A stretch of 64,000 bases of DNA from the NCBI GenBank assembly GCA_963666965.1, contig OY762939.1, positions 1,240,001 to 1,304,000 on the forward strand, in the 5' to 3' direction. The notes under the pieces were generated by a model. That model saw nothing but the letters and a program-made list of their open reading frames with translations, did not search any database and had not been told where the DNA came from. The DNA is from Proruminimicrobium sp963666965. GTDB lineage: Bacteria > Elusimicrobiota > Endomicrobiia > Endomicrobiales > Endomicrobiaceae. Positions 25,782 to 35,304 of the stretch are shown piece after piece (the stretch's first letter is position 1; each line of letters opens with the position of its first letter). A program made the position numbers and the translations under genes.

Positions 25782-25813
25782 AACATTGAAAATGTAATAT
25801 TTTCAATGTTTTT
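25782..25813 (+). terminator. terminator after the lexA operon
   Basis: Twelve-base stem (AACATTGAAAAT at 25782-25793, ATTTTCAATGTT at 25799-25810), five-base loop, then TTT. A TTTACA/TAAAAT promoter-like pair (25752-25757, 25775-25780, spacer 17) lies just before it and may belong to the RND gene. Confidence 0.7.
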
Positions 25814-25849
25814 ACGGTCAGTTTATTTTAAATATAACGGGATATCTGT

Positions 25850-28800
25850 ATGAATCTTGCAAGTTTATCAATTAAAAGGCCTACATTGGTTTTTTCTGCT
25901 TTGGCGGCAATGATAATTGTCGGCCTCATCTTATTTGAAAGAATACCTGTAAGGCTTTTTCCTGATGTGGAAATGCCTTTTATTGTTGTTGACATAAGAT
26001 ACGACGGAGCAGGTCCGGAAGAAATAGAAAGAAGGGTATCAAGAAGAGTTGAAAACGCCGTAAGTCCGATTTCCGGAATAAAACATATTTCATCAATAAG
26101 CCAGGAAGGACAGTCAATGACGACTGTGGAATTTCTTTTGTCAAAAAATCCTGAAACAGCTCTTCAGGAAGTAAAAGATAAAGTGGCGGAAATAAGAAGA
26201 TGGTTTCCCGATGAAATAGATGAACCCGTTATTTATAAAATGGATCCTGACTCAGAACCTATAATGACGGTCAGTCTAAATGCAAATCTTCCCGCAAAAG
26301 ATATATATGATCTGGGAGACGAAATATTCAGAAAAGAACTATTCAGAGTAGACGGTGTATCAAAGATACTTATGGTCGGAGGCACAAGAAGAGAACTTCA
26401 GGTAAGAGCCGATCTGGATAAACTTAAACAGTATGATTTGACTCTTACGGATATAACCAGCGCAATCAAATCAAACAGTTCAAATATTCCTATCGGAAAA
26501 TTCTCAAACCAGAGCGAAGATATAACTTACAGAAGCATGGGGGAATTTCGCAGCGTTGATAAAATAAAAGACGTCAATTTGAATTTTTTGGGGAACGATG
26601 TCGCAGTGCCTATAAGCCATGTGGCCGATGTCAGAGATACCGTTGAAGACAGGAAAACCAAAGGAAGAATAACCGTAAGAAACGGCGGCATGATACAGAA
26701 AAAAAATTCACTTCTTCTAAGAATATACAAACAGTCAAAATCAAACGATGTTAAAATATCAGACGGCATAAATAAAAAGATAAGAGAATTAAATGCCGAG
26801 TATTCTCATTCACATGGAAATCCCGTTCTTGAAGTGGTTACAGACAACGCAAAAGCAATAAGAGAAAATATAGAAGATGTAAAAAACACAATATTTGAAG
26901 GTATTTTCCTTGCAATAATAGTTGTTTACTTCTTTTTGGCAAGCTGGCGTTCAACTTTTATAACAGCTCTTGCTCTGCCTAACAGCCTTATAGGTTCTTT
27001 TATTTTTATGTATTTATTCGGATTCAGCGTAAATATAATTTCTTTGTTGTCTCTGTCTCTTGCAGTGGGACTTTTGATTGATGATGCAATAGTAGTGAGA
27101 GAAAATATTTTCAGACACGTTGAGCAGGGAGAGGACCCTTTGGTTGCCGCACAAAAAGGAACCGATGAAGTTGCGCTTGCTGTAATAGCGACTACAAGTT
27201 CAGTTATAGCCGTCTTTCTTCCAGTCGGTTTTTTGAGCGGAATGGTGGGGCAGTTTTTTAAGGAATTCGGATTGGTTGTCGTTTTTGCCATGATGATTTC
27301 TCTTATGGATGCCCTTACAATTGCTCCTATGCTTTCGGCATATATGATACAAACCGGTTCAAAAACAAAGAACAATAACCGCTTTGTTTACACTATTTCC
27401 AAAATAATAAGAAAATTAACAGTTGATTGGTTTGAAAAAGTATATTTTTTTATATCTAAAGCTTATGTTTTTAGCATCAGATATATTATCGATAATAAAA
27501 TAAAAACAATAACATTAACCGTCTTGGTTTGTGCCATGTCTTTTATTTTGTTGAAACATATTCCGGTTGCTTTTATATCAAATGCTGAAATGGGAGAATT
27601 TAATATTGCAGTAGAAGCTGCTCCAAAAACTTCAATAGAAAAAATGGATAAATACACGGCCGATATTGAACAAATTGTAATGCAAAGCAAGGAAGTTTCT
27701 TTTGTAGTCAGCGCAATAGGCTCAAGCGTTGAACCGAACACTTCAAATGTTTTTGTAAAACTTATTCCTTCCCAAGAGAGAAATAAGAAAACAAGCGCCG
27801 TAAAAAAAGATATAAGAAATTCTTTAAACAAAGTATTCGGCGGAGAATTAAAATTTTCACTTAATGACAATATGGGTCTTAACAGCCAGAGACCGTTTTT
27901 GCTTCATCTCTATGGCGATGATATCTTACGCCTTACGGAAAGGGCTGATATTCTTATTGAAAAATTTAAAAAAATAAAAGGGCTTGTTGATTTAAGGACG
28001 AATTATGTTTCCGGAAAACCGGAAATACAGATCAGGCTTGATTCCGAAAAAATGAAAGAGTTCGGAGTTAACTCTGTAGATGCGGGAAATGAACTCAGGG
28101 CCATGGTTGAAGGAACCAAGCCGGCTGTCTACAGACAGGATACGCTTGAATACGATATAAGAGTCAGACTTAATGAATCACAAAGAGACCTTAGAAAAGC
28201 CTATCATAAACTTTATGTTAAAAACAGAAACGGGAAACTTGTAAAATTGAATAATATTGCTTCTTTTGACGAAGCGGAAGGTCCTAATAAAATTTTCAGA
28301 AGAGACAGATCGAGATATATTTCAATTGAAGGAAATCTTGAGCCCGAAGTGACAATTACTCAAGTTCAGAAAGCCACCAAACAAATTGTTGAGCAAAACA
28401 TTAAGGAAGAAAAAGAAAAATGGAATAAAATAAGATACGTTTACGCCGGAAATTCTGAAGATATGAAAGATTTGTTCAGCAATATGATAATGGCCGGAAT
28501 ACTTTCTTTGATATTTATATATATGGTTCTTGCAAGTTTGTATGAATCAGTTATTACTCCTTTTACGATTATGGTTGCATTGCCTCTTTCAATAACAGGC
28601 GGACTTGCGGCTTTGTTTTTGACAGGAGAAACAATAAATATGTTTACAATGATAGGATTTATCATGCTTTTGGGGATAGTTGCAAAAAATTCAATTTTAC
28701 TTGTTGATTATATACAGCAGCTCATAAGACGCGGTAAATCGGTGAAAGACGCAATTGTTGAAGGGGGAAGAATAAGATTGAGGCCTATACTTATGACTTC

Positions 28801-29026
28801 ATTTGCGCTTTCGGCAGGTATGCTTCCTACTGCCGTCGGATTAACCGAGGCCGGCTCTTTCAGAAAGGGGATGGGGATAGTAGTTATAGGCGGAATAATA
28901 AGTTCAACGGTATTGACTTTACTTATTATTCCTGCTATTTTTGAATATATGATGACTTTTAGAATGTGGCTTAGAAAAATACTCGGAAGGCCGCCTCTGA
29001 GAACTATTGATAAAATAAATCAATGA
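25850..29026 (+). CDS. RND efflux transporter (AcrB/HAE1 type)
   Basis: 1058 aa, the expected length. It begins with the family pattern NLASLSIKRPTLVFSALAAMIIVG, has two large periplasmic loops, and twelve predicted membrane helices. The proton-relay aspartates are in LLIDDAIVVREN (near 408) and the lysine in GIVAKNSILLVDY (near 943), so the pump looks active. No membrane-fusion protein or TolC gene is adjacent, unlike most such operons. Substrates may be drugs, bile-like compounds or lipids. Confidence 0.9.
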   Translation: MNLASLSIKRPTLVFSALAAMIIVGLILFERIPVRLFPDVEMPFIVVDIRYDGAGPEEIERRVSRRVENAVSPISGIKHISSISQEGQSMTTVEFLLSKNPETALQEVKDKVAEIRRWFPDEIDEPVIYKMDPDSEPIMTVSLNANLPAKDIYDLGDEIFRKELFRVDGVSKILMVGGTRRELQVRADLDKLKQYDLTLTDITSAIKSNSSNIPIGKFSNQSEDITYRSMGEFRSVDKIKDVNLNFLGNDVAVPISHVADVRDTVEDRKTKGRITVRNGGMIQKKNSLLLRIYKQSKSNDVKISDGINKKIRELNAEYSHSHGNPVLEVVTDNAKAIRENIEDVKNTIFEGIFLAIIVVYFFLASWRSTFITALALPNSLIGSFIFMYLFGFSVNIISLLSLSLAVGLLIDDAIVVRENIFRHVEQGEDPLVAAQKGTDEVALAVIATTSSVIAVFLPVGFLSGMVGQFFKEFGLVVVFAMMISLMDALTIAPMLSAYMIQTGSKTKNNNRFVYTISKIIRKLTVDWFEKVYFFISKAYVFSIRYIIDNKIKTITLTVLVCAMSFILLKHIPVAFISNAEMGEFNIAVEAAPKTSIEKMDKYTADIEQIVMQSKEVSFVVSAIGSSVEPNTSNVFVKLIPSQERNKKTSAVKKDIRNSLNKVFGGELKFSLNDNMGLNSQRPFLLHLYGDDILRLTERADILIEKFKKIKGLVDLRTNYVSGKPEIQIRLDSEKMKEFGVNSVDAGNELRAMVEGTKPAVYRQDTLEYDIRVRLNESQRDLRKAYHKLYVKNRNGKLVKLNNIASFDEAEGPNKIFRRDRSRYISIEGNLEPEVTITQVQKATKQIVEQNIKEEKEKWNKIRYVYAGNSEDMKDLFSNMIMAGILSLIFIYMVLASLYESVITPFTIMVALPLSITGGLAALFLTGETINMFTMIGFIMLLGIVAKNSILLVDYIQQLIRRGKSVKDAIVEGGRIRLRPILMTSFALSAGMLPTAVGLTEAGSFRKGMGIVVIGGIISSTVLTLLIIPAIFEYMMTFRMWLRKILGRPPLRTIDKINQ

Positions 29027-29068
29027 TGCTGATTGTAAAAATTTTTGTATGTTGACACGGAGGTATTT

Positions 29069-29278
29069 ATGTTCGGTTTGGGATTTCAGGAAATTTTATT
29101 GCTTTTTATTCTTGCCTTGTTGCTTTTCGGAGCAAAAAAACTGCCTCAGATAGGAAGAGCTCTCGGGAATTCCATAAAAGAATTCAAAGATGCTTTTGAC
29201 GGTAAAAAAAACGAAGAAGACAAAACATCTGAAAAACAAGATGCGTCTGAGAAACAAAATGACAACAACGGAAAATAA
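29069..29278 (+). CDS. tatA: twin-arginine translocase subunit TatA
   Basis: 69 aa from the ATG at 29069, chosen for its GGAGGT box. One N-terminal helix (FGLGFQEILLLFILALLLFG), then KKLPQIGRALGNSIKEFKDAF amphipathic helix and an acidic tail. tatC overlaps its end by 20 bases. There is no TatB, so this is a minimal TatA-TatC system. Confidence 0.92.
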   Translation: MFGLGFQEILLLFILALLLFGAKKLPQIGRALGNSIKEFKDAFDGKKNEEDKTSEKQDASEKQNDNNGK

Positions 29279-30026
29279 AAAAACTTTAATCTCTCATCTT
29301 GAGGATTTAAGATTTGTTTTTATACGTTCATTGATTTATCTTATTGCCGCATCAGCGGCGTCTTTCTTTTTTGCCGATAAGATAATAGATTTAATAAAAC
29401 TTCCGTCAAAAGATATAATTACCGGCTTTTATATTCTTAAACCTACAGATTCTGTTGCTATATATTTTAAAACCATAATGTACGGCGCGTTTGTGGTTGC
29501 TTTTTTGCCGGTTATGTATGAAATTGTAAATTTCATAAAACCGGCATTTCAAAAAGAACAATTTTCTTTTATAATAAAATGGACTCTTTTTTCGATGTTT
29601 TTATTTGTTATTGGCACGCTGTTTGTGTATTTTGCGGTTTTGCCGGTATCTGTAAAATTTCTTATAGGACTGGCCAATTCTCTTACGCCTACCGGCTCAC
29701 AGGTTTCTTTTAACGCATATATTTCTTTTGTTTTGATGCTTTTATTATGCGGAGGGATAACCTTTCAAATACCGCTTATATGCGCTGTTCTTACAATGGT
29801 TAATTTAATTACACCTTTCATGCTTTCAAAATTCAGAAAAGAAATATTTTTTGGTTTATGCGTTTTTGCGGCTGTGATTACGCCTACTACTGATGTTTTC
29901 AGCATGATGTTGTTTGTAGTTCCTATGATAGTTTTGTATGAAATAGGGATAATTATATCTTCAATAATATATAAAAATAAAACTGCTGAGATTGATAAAA
30001 TTTATCACGGAGCCGGATATGATTAA
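29259..30026 (+). CDS. tatC: twin-arginine translocase subunit TatC
   Basis: 255 aa from the ATG at 29259 inside tatA. It opens with the conserved LISHLEDLRFVFIRS and has six membrane helices; FKTIMYGAFVVAFLPVMYEI and ITPTTDVFSMMLFVVPM are TatC hallmarks. It recognises Tat signal peptides at the inner membrane. The downstream DUF362 gene starts eight bases before this stop, and both following proteins carry Tat-like motifs. Confidence 0.92.
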   Translation: MTTTENKKTLISHLEDLRFVFIRSLIYLIAASAASFFFADKIIDLIKLPSKDIITGFYILKPTDSVAIYFKTIMYGAFVVAFLPVMYEIVNFIKPAFQKEQFSFIIKWTLFSMFLFVIGTLFVYFAVLPVSVKFLIGLANSLTPTGSQVSFNAYISFVLMLLLCGGITFQIPLICAVLTMVNLITPFMLSKFRKEIFFGLCVFAAVITPTTDVFSMMLFVVPMIVLYEIGIIISSIIYKNKTAEIDKIYHGAGYD

Positions 30027-30996
30027 AAAAATTGCTGAATTATTGGAGAACGGTTATACGAGAAAGGGGTTTTTGAAAATACTTTTTATCGGTTTTGCTG
30101 CGGCTTTTTTAGCAACGGTTAAAACGAAAAAATTGTTCGCCTCCGGTACAAAAAAAATACATCCAAGGCGTGTAAGAAAAATATCTGCCGATTACGATCT
30201 TGTTTCCGTTGAAGGTGACAATATAGAAATAATGACAAAAAAACTTATGGATGAACTCGGCGGCATAGAAAAATTTGTTAAAAAAGGCGACATTGTTGTT
30301 GTAAAGCCTAATATAGGCTGGAACAGAGCCCCGGAGTATGCGGCGGATACAAATCCCGAACTTGTTGCCGCGGTTGTAAAAATCTGTCTTAAGGCCGGAG
30401 CAAAAAAAGTGAACGTTTTTGACAACACATGCAATGAAGAAAAAATGTGTTATAAAAATTCAGGTATTGAAGATGCCGTAAAAAAAGCGGGCGGAAATAT
30501 TTATTTTATGGATCGTTTTAGATATATTCCCGCTGATTTTCAGTCAGAATCTTCAATGCAGGATTATCCTGTTTATGCCGATGCCGTAAACTGTGACTGT
30601 TTTATAAATATTCCCATAGCAAAAACTCACGGACTTGCCAAACTTACTCTTTCAATTAAAAATCTTATGGGCGTGTGGGGCGGAAACCGCTCTACAATGC
30701 ATTGGGATATAGACAGAAAACTTACAGAAATTCTTGCCTTTATAAAGCCTGATTTAAATATCATTGACGGTTATAGAATTCTTACTGCAAACGGTCCGCG
30801 CGGCGGCAATTTGGCGGATGTAAAAAAAATGTCTACGATAATAGCTTCTACTGATGCTGTTCTTGCCGATTCATATGCCGCAAAAAAATTATTTAATATA
30901 AATCCTTCGGACATTTCACATATAAAAACGGCGTATGAAGCAGGACTTGGCAATATGAATTTTTCTGCCGCAAAAATTAAAAAAATAAAAATTTAA
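30019..30996 (+). CDS. DUF362 protein with Tat-like signal
   Basis: 325 aa from the ATG at 30019 (GGAGCCGGAT upstream). The N-terminus has YTRKGFLKILFIGFAAAF: the Tat consensus S/T-R-R-x-F-L-K with Lys in place of the second Arg. The DUF362 domain follows with VVVKPNIGWNRAPEYAADTNPELV, FINIPIAKTHGLAKLT and IKNLMGVWGG. DUF362 proteins are often paired with ferredoxins, and a NapH/NapG-like protein is the next gene. The reaction is unknown; export by the adjacent Tat system is the natural inference. Confidence 0.85.
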   Translation: MIKKIAELLENGYTRKGFLKILFIGFAAAFLATVKTKKLFASGTKKIHPRRVRKISADYDLVSVEGDNIEIMTKKLMDELGGIEKFVKKGDIVVVKPNIGWNRAPEYAADTNPELVAAVVKICLKAGAKKVNVFDNTCNEEKMCYKNSGIEDAVKKAGGNIYFMDRFRYIPADFQSESSMQDYPVYADAVNCDCFINIPIAKTHGLAKLTLSIKNLMGVWGGNRSTMHWDIDRKLTEILAFIKPDLNIIDGYRILTANGPRGGNLADVKKMSTIIASTDAVLADSYAAKKLFNINPSDISHIKTAYEAGLGNMNFSAAKIKKIKI

Positions 30997-30997
30997 A

Positions 30998-32479
30998 ATG
31001 AAAACGAAAACTTTAAGAATAACGGTTCAAACTTTATTTTTTGTTCTTATATGCGCATCTTTTTGGTATTTAAGATATCCGCTTTCAGAAAAATTTAATC
31101 CGATATATTTTTTTCAGCTTTCCCCGGTAACATTTTTAGTTTCGCATTTTTTCACGGCGGCAATTGTAACTGCGTTATTTTTAATTTTTCTTACGTTTAT
31201 ATTCGGCAGAGTTTTTTGCGGATGGATGTGCCCTTACGGGACATTGATGGATATTGCGGCTTTTATTGCCGCCCCTTTTAGAAGGTACAAAGAAACTCAG
31301 CCTTCCTTTATAAAATCAAAATATTTTTTACTTGCTATTCTTACGGCGCTTTTATTTTTAGGTTTTCAAATATTCTATCTGTTTGAACCTATTACTATTT
31401 TTGCAAGGGGATTTTATTTTACGGTTTATACTGTAAAAAATAACATTCTTGTTGATATTTTTTATAAAATCATGTCGGGAAACCCCGGCGTTATAATAGA
31501 AAGCATATACAGTTTTTTTAAAAGTTCCGTAATAGAAAACAGACATGTTGTCTTTAACAATAATTTTATAACATTTATCTTTTTTGTCGTTCCTATAAGT
31601 TTTGTTTTCATAAAAAGAAGATTTTGGTGCAGATATATATGCCCGCTCGGAACGTCTCTTGCCGTCATAGCAACAATTTCTTTATTAAAAAGAAAGAATA
31701 TATCATGTTCCGATAAATGTTCAAGATGCGTCAGTCAGTGCAGAATGAATGCGGTAAAAAACGATAATTCATACGTGCCTCAGGAATGTATATTATGCGG
31801 AGATTGTATAGGCGGCGGGCCATGCGGAAAAAAATCTGAGTTTGCTTTTTCGATACCGTTTAAAAAACAACAAAATTTAAATGAAAAGAACGGGATTACC
31901 AGAAAAGATTTCATACTGTGGTCGCTTACCGGCTTAATTTTATTTTTCGGATGGAAAAAGATAAAAAGCGGAAACAGAAACGTAATACGTCCTCCAGGTG
32001 CCGAAGACGAGGAATCATTCAAGATAAAATGCGTCCGTTGCGGCAATTGTATGAAAGTTTGTGTTACTAACGGTTTACAGCCTGTTTTGCTGGAAAGCGG
32101 ATTTGACGGAATATGGACGCCTAAACTTGATCCGAACACTGGATATTGTGAATATGAATGCGTTTTGTGCACAAAAGTGTGCCCAACAGGAGCAATAAGA
32201 AAACTTTCAGAAAATGAAAAAACATATACCAAAATAGGCATAGCAAAAATACAGAAAGATGTATGTGCGCCTTGGAAAGACGGGCTTGAATGTCTTGTGT
32301 GCGAAGAACACTGTCCTGTTGCTTCAAAAGCCATAAAACTGCAAAAAATAACAGTAAACGGAAATGAAGTACAAGCGCCTTATATTGAAGAAGAATTGTG
32401 CGTAGGATGTTCTATATGCGAAAATAAATGCCCCGCATTTGAAAATAACAAAAAAGGAATAATAGTAGAACCTATTTGA
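30998..32479 (+). CDS. NapH/NapG-like polyferredoxin fusion
   Basis: 493 aa. The N-terminal half (to about 230) has four or five membrane helices with FCGWMCPYGT and CRYICPLGT, as in NapH/CcoG. Next come 4Fe-4S motifs (CSRCVSQC, CILCGDC). The sequence TRKDFILWSLTGLILFFGW (about 305-325) looks like a Tat motif plus second anchor, then a NapG-like region with CVRCGNCMKVC, CVLCTKVCPTGA, CEEHC and CVGCSICENKCPA. This reads as NapH and NapG fused into one chain. The predicted role is quinol-to-periplasm electron transfer, perhaps to the DUF362 partner. Confidence 0.85.
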   Translation: MKTKTLRITVQTLFFVLICASFWYLRYPLSEKFNPIYFFQLSPVTFLVSHFFTAAIVTALFLIFLTFIFGRVFCGWMCPYGTLMDIAAFIAAPFRRYKETQPSFIKSKYFLLAILTALLFLGFQIFYLFEPITIFARGFYFTVYTVKNNILVDIFYKIMSGNPGVIIESIYSFFKSSVIENRHVVFNNNFITFIFFVVPISFVFIKRRFWCRYICPLGTSLAVIATISLLKRKNISCSDKCSRCVSQCRMNAVKNDNSYVPQECILCGDCIGGGPCGKKSEFAFSIPFKKQQNLNEKNGITRKDFILWSLTGLILFFGWKKIKSGNRNVIRPPGAEDEESFKIKCVRCGNCMKVCVTNGLQPVLLESGFDGIWTPKLDPNTGYCEYECVLCTKVCPTGAIRKLSENEKTYTKIGIAKIQKDVCAPWKDGLECLVCEEHCPVASKAIKLQKITVNGNEVQAPYIEEELCVGCSICENKCPAFENNKKGIIVEPI

Positions 32480-32504
32480 CATTGATATATTAACTGTCTA
32501 TAAT
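32476..32504 (+). promoter_or_regulatory. consensus promoter for the heptose/Kdo operon
   Basis: TTGACA (32476-32481) and TATAAT (32499-32504), spacer 17, a near-perfect sigma-70 match. The -35 element includes the TGA stop of the preceding gene. The start site would be about 32511, a few bases before a terminator hairpin. Confidence 0.8.
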
Positions 32505-32515
32505 TATGAAGTCGC

Positions 32516-32549
32516 GGCAATAGTTGTTGGAGATTATTGCCTTTTTTTT
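32516..32549 (+). terminator. intrinsic terminator/attenuator in the hldD leader
   Basis: Ten-pair stem (GGCAATAGTT, 32516-32525; GATTATTGCC, 32532-32541), six-base loop, then eight T. It lies directly after the promoter start site and 31 bases before hldD, so it would cut most transcripts at about 40 nucleotides unless bypassed. Confidence 0.8.
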
Positions 32550-32580
32550 GTTAAAATATCAAGAAAACAGGGAATAAATT

Positions 32581-33540
32581 ATGATAATACTTACAGGCGG
32601 TGCAGGTTTTATAGGAAGTTGTTTTCTTTGGAAGCTTAACCAAGAAAAAATTGACGATATTTTAGTTGTTGATCATCTTGATGAAAGCGAAAAATGGAAA
32701 AATCTTGTAGGTAAAAAGTATAAAGATTATATGCAAAAACAGGCTTTCATTGATGCCGTAAAAGAAGGAAAAATCGAAAAACCCGAAGCGATTATTCATC
32801 TTGGAGCATGCAGCTCTACCACGCTTACTGACGCCAATTATTATATTTACAACAATTTTGAATATTCAAAAACTCTTGCCTTATGGGCTATAGAATTGAA
32901 AATTCCTTTTATATACGCTTCATCAGCCGCAACTTACGGAGAAGGAGAAAACGGATACGACGATAAGTCAGATCTTGATAAACTTGCTCCGCTAAATATG
33001 TACGGCTATTCAAAACATATGTTTGATTTGTGGCTTTTAAGAAATAAACATATTGATAAAACGACGGGAATAAAATTTTTTAACGTGTTCGGACCTAACG
33101 AATATCACAAAGGTTCAATGAAAAGCGTAATATGCAAAAGTTATGATGATGTATCGGTCAAAGGTCTTATGAAACTTTTCAAATCTTATAAAAAAGAATA
33201 TTCGCACGGAGATCAAAAAAGGGATTTTATTTATATAAAAGATGCTGTTGAAGTAATGTGGTTTTTACTTAATAATCCTAAAAAAACGGGTATTTATAAT
33301 CTGGGAACAGGAAAGGCAAGAAGCTGGAATGATATCGCAAACTCAATGTTTGCCGCTGTCGGCAAACCGGCAAATATCGAATACATAGAAATGCCCGAAA
33401 TTTTACAGGCAAAATACCAGTATTTTACTCAGGCCTCAATGTCAAAAATAGAAGAAGCAGGCTGCAGACATAAATTTATGCCGCTTGAAGAGTCTGTAAA
33501 AGACTATTGTTCTTATTTAAAAAATAAATCATATTTATAA
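32581..33540 (+). CDS. hldD: ADP-L-glycero-D-manno-heptose 6-epimerase
   Basis: 319 aa. Rossmann motif TGGAGFIGS at the N-terminus, the catalytic YGYSKHMFD (Y-x3-K), and FNVFGPNEYHKG, all as in RfaD/HldD. It makes the heptose donor for the LPS inner core. First gene of an envelope operon that includes the heptose kinase and all of the later Kdo genes. Confidence 0.93.
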   Translation: MIILTGGAGFIGSCFLWKLNQEKIDDILVVDHLDESEKWKNLVGKKYKDYMQKQAFIDAVKEGKIEKPEAIIHLGACSSTTLTDANYYIYNNFEYSKTLALWAIELKIPFIYASSAATYGEGENGYDDKSDLDKLAPLNMYGYSKHMFDLWLLRNKHIDKTTGIKFFNVFGPNEYHKGSMKSVICKSYDDVSVKGLMKLFKSYKKEYSHGDQKRDFIYIKDAVEVMWFLLNNPKKTGIYNLGTGKARSWNDIANSMFAAVGKPANIEYIEMPEILQAKYQYFTQASMSKIEEAGCRHKFMPLEESVKDYCSYLKNKSYL

Positions 33541-33576
33541 AATTGATTTTTGTCTATACCAGTACAGGAGAATTAC

Positions 33577-34569
33577 ATGCAGACTAAATTATTATCAATG
33601 ATTCCAAAAATCAAGAAACAGTCAATACTTGTTATCGGCGATACTATGGTTGATAAATTTATATGGGGAAAAGTTTCAAGAATTTCTCCCGAGGCTCCTG
33701 TCCCAGTTGTTGAGGTTTCAAAGGATACTGAAACTCTCGGAGGAGCCGGAAACGTTGCAAGCAATATTACGTCTCTCGGAGCTACGGCATATCTTGTCAC
33801 GGTAATAGGCGATGATATAAACGGCGCAACTATGAAAAACATGCTTGATGAAAAAAATATAAATTATGATTATGTCGTTGTTGATAAAAACAGGCCTACA
33901 ACCATTAAAACAAGAATTATTGCTTCTCATCAGCAGGTTGTAAGAGTTGACAGAGAAGTTAAGGGAACTTTTGCTCCTTCAACTGAAGATATGATTATAA
34001 AAAACATAGAAACAGTAATTTCCAAAGTAGACGGCATTATAATTTCAGATTATGCAAAAGGAATAGTTGTTCCAAGAGTACTCAAGAAAATATTATCCCT
34101 TGCGAAAAAGAGAAATATACCTGTAACCGTAGATCCCAAAGTTGAAAATTTTAAACTTTACAAAAATATAACCTGCATGACTCCCAATACAAAAGAAGCG
34201 ACCGAGGGTATGAATGCTAAAAACATCACCACAGATAAAGATATAGCTGCTTTGGGCAGCAGAATTTTAAAGTTTTTGCATTCGGAATCAGTGCTTATAA
34301 CCAGAGGCGAAAAGGGAATGACTCTTATTGAAAAAAATAATAAGATAACTCATATACCTACAAGAGCCAAAGAAGTTTACGATGTTACAGGAGCCGGAGA
34401 TACTGTAATTGCCACCATGACGCTTGCATTATCGGCAAAATTTGATTTGGTTTCTTCTGCCGAGATAGCGAATTTCGCAGCCGGTCTTGTTGTTGCAAAA
34501 GTCGGAACAGCGACTATTACTTCTGAAGAACTTGAAGAAACTATAAAGGATTTTTACAGAACAAAATGA
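33577..34569 (+). CDS. hldA: D-glycero-beta-D-manno-heptose-7-phosphate kinase
   Basis: 330 aa from the ATG at 33577 with AGGAG at 33566-33570; an upstream TTG at 33550 lacks a site. PfkB-type kinase with VIGDTMVDKFIWG, GGAGNVASNI and DVTGAGDTVIA (catalytic Asp). It matches the kinase half of HldE (RfaE domain I) without the nucleotidyltransferase half, so a separate adenylyltransferase must be encoded elsewhere. Confidence 0.92.
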   Translation: MQTKLLSMIPKIKKQSILVIGDTMVDKFIWGKVSRISPEAPVPVVEVSKDTETLGGAGNVASNITSLGATAYLVTVIGDDINGATMKNMLDEKNINYDYVVVDKNRPTTIKTRIIASHQQVVRVDREVKGTFAPSTEDMIIKNIETVISKVDGIIISDYAKGIVVPRVLKKILSLAKKRNIPVTVDPKVENFKLYKNITCMTPNTKEATEGMNAKNITTDKDIAALGSRILKFLHSESVLITRGEKGMTLIEKNNKITHIPTRAKEVYDVTGAGDTVIATMTLALSAKFDLVSSAEIANFAAGLVVAKVGTATITSEELEETIKDFYRTK

Positions 34570-35297
34570 AAACTGCGGTAATAATTCCTGCAAGATATGC
34601 TTCAACACGGTTTCCGGGCAAGCCTTTGGCTTTAATTAAAGGCAAACCTTTGATTCTCCATGTCGTTGAAAAAGTCGCAAAGTGTAAAGGTATTGATTTT
34701 GTTGCCGTTGCTACTGATGATAAAAGAATTTTCGATACGGTTAAAAAAGCGGGATTTAATGTATATATGACGCCGGCTGCTTTAAAAAGCGGAACGGACA
34801 GAGTCGCTTTTGCGGCAAAAAAATATTTAAAAAATTTTGATATTTTTATCAATGTTCAGGGTGATGAGCCTCTCATTGATAAGAAACTTGTAGAAAAAAT
34901 GGCATTAACGTTCAAAAAAGATAAAACTGTGGAATATCTTACTGCTGCTTATAAAATGAGTCCGTCTGATGATTATAAAAATCCAAATACCGTAAAAATA
35001 ATTTTTGACAAAAATATGCATGCTATTTATTTTTCAAGATTTCCTGTTCCGTATCTTAGAGATGAAAATCTGAAAATTGATCACTATAAACATATAGGGG
35101 TATACGGATACAGACGCGATTTTGTTATTTGGTTTTCAAAAACAAAACAAACATCGCTTGAGCGGGCAGAATCTTTGGAGCAGCTAAGGGCTTTGGAAAA
35201 CGGCAAAAAAATAAAAATAATAATTACTGACAAAGATTTTAAAGATGTTAATGTTCCGGCTGATGTTTCCGGAGTTGAAAAACTGCTTAATAAGTAA
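34566..35297 (+). CDS. kdsB: 3-deoxy-manno-octulosonate cytidylyltransferase
   Basis: 243 aa, ATGA overlap with the kinase gene. Signature IPARYASTRFPGKPLA, ATDDKRI, NVQGDEPLI and KHIGVYGYR are diagnostic for CMP-Kdo synthetase. It activates Kdo with CTP before transfer to lipid A. Confidence 0.93.
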   Translation: MKTAVIIPARYASTRFPGKPLALIKGKPLILHVVEKVAKCKGIDFVAVATDDKRIFDTVKKAGFNVYMTPAALKSGTDRVAFAAKKYLKNFDIFINVQGDEPLIDKKLVEKMALTFKKDKTVEYLTAAYKMSPSDDYKNPNTVKIIFDKNMHAIYFSRFPVPYLRDENLKIDHYKHIGVYGYRRDFVIWFSKTKQTSLERAESLEQLRALENGKKIKIIITDKDFKDVNVPADVSGVEKLLNK

Positions 35298-35304
35298 TGA
35301 TTTG

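Noticed and set aside
31780..32334. 184-aa open frame antisense to the polyferredoxin gene
   Set aside because: The cysteine codon pattern of the ferredoxin makes the antisense frame open; composition (His/Ser/Phe-rich) is not protein-like.
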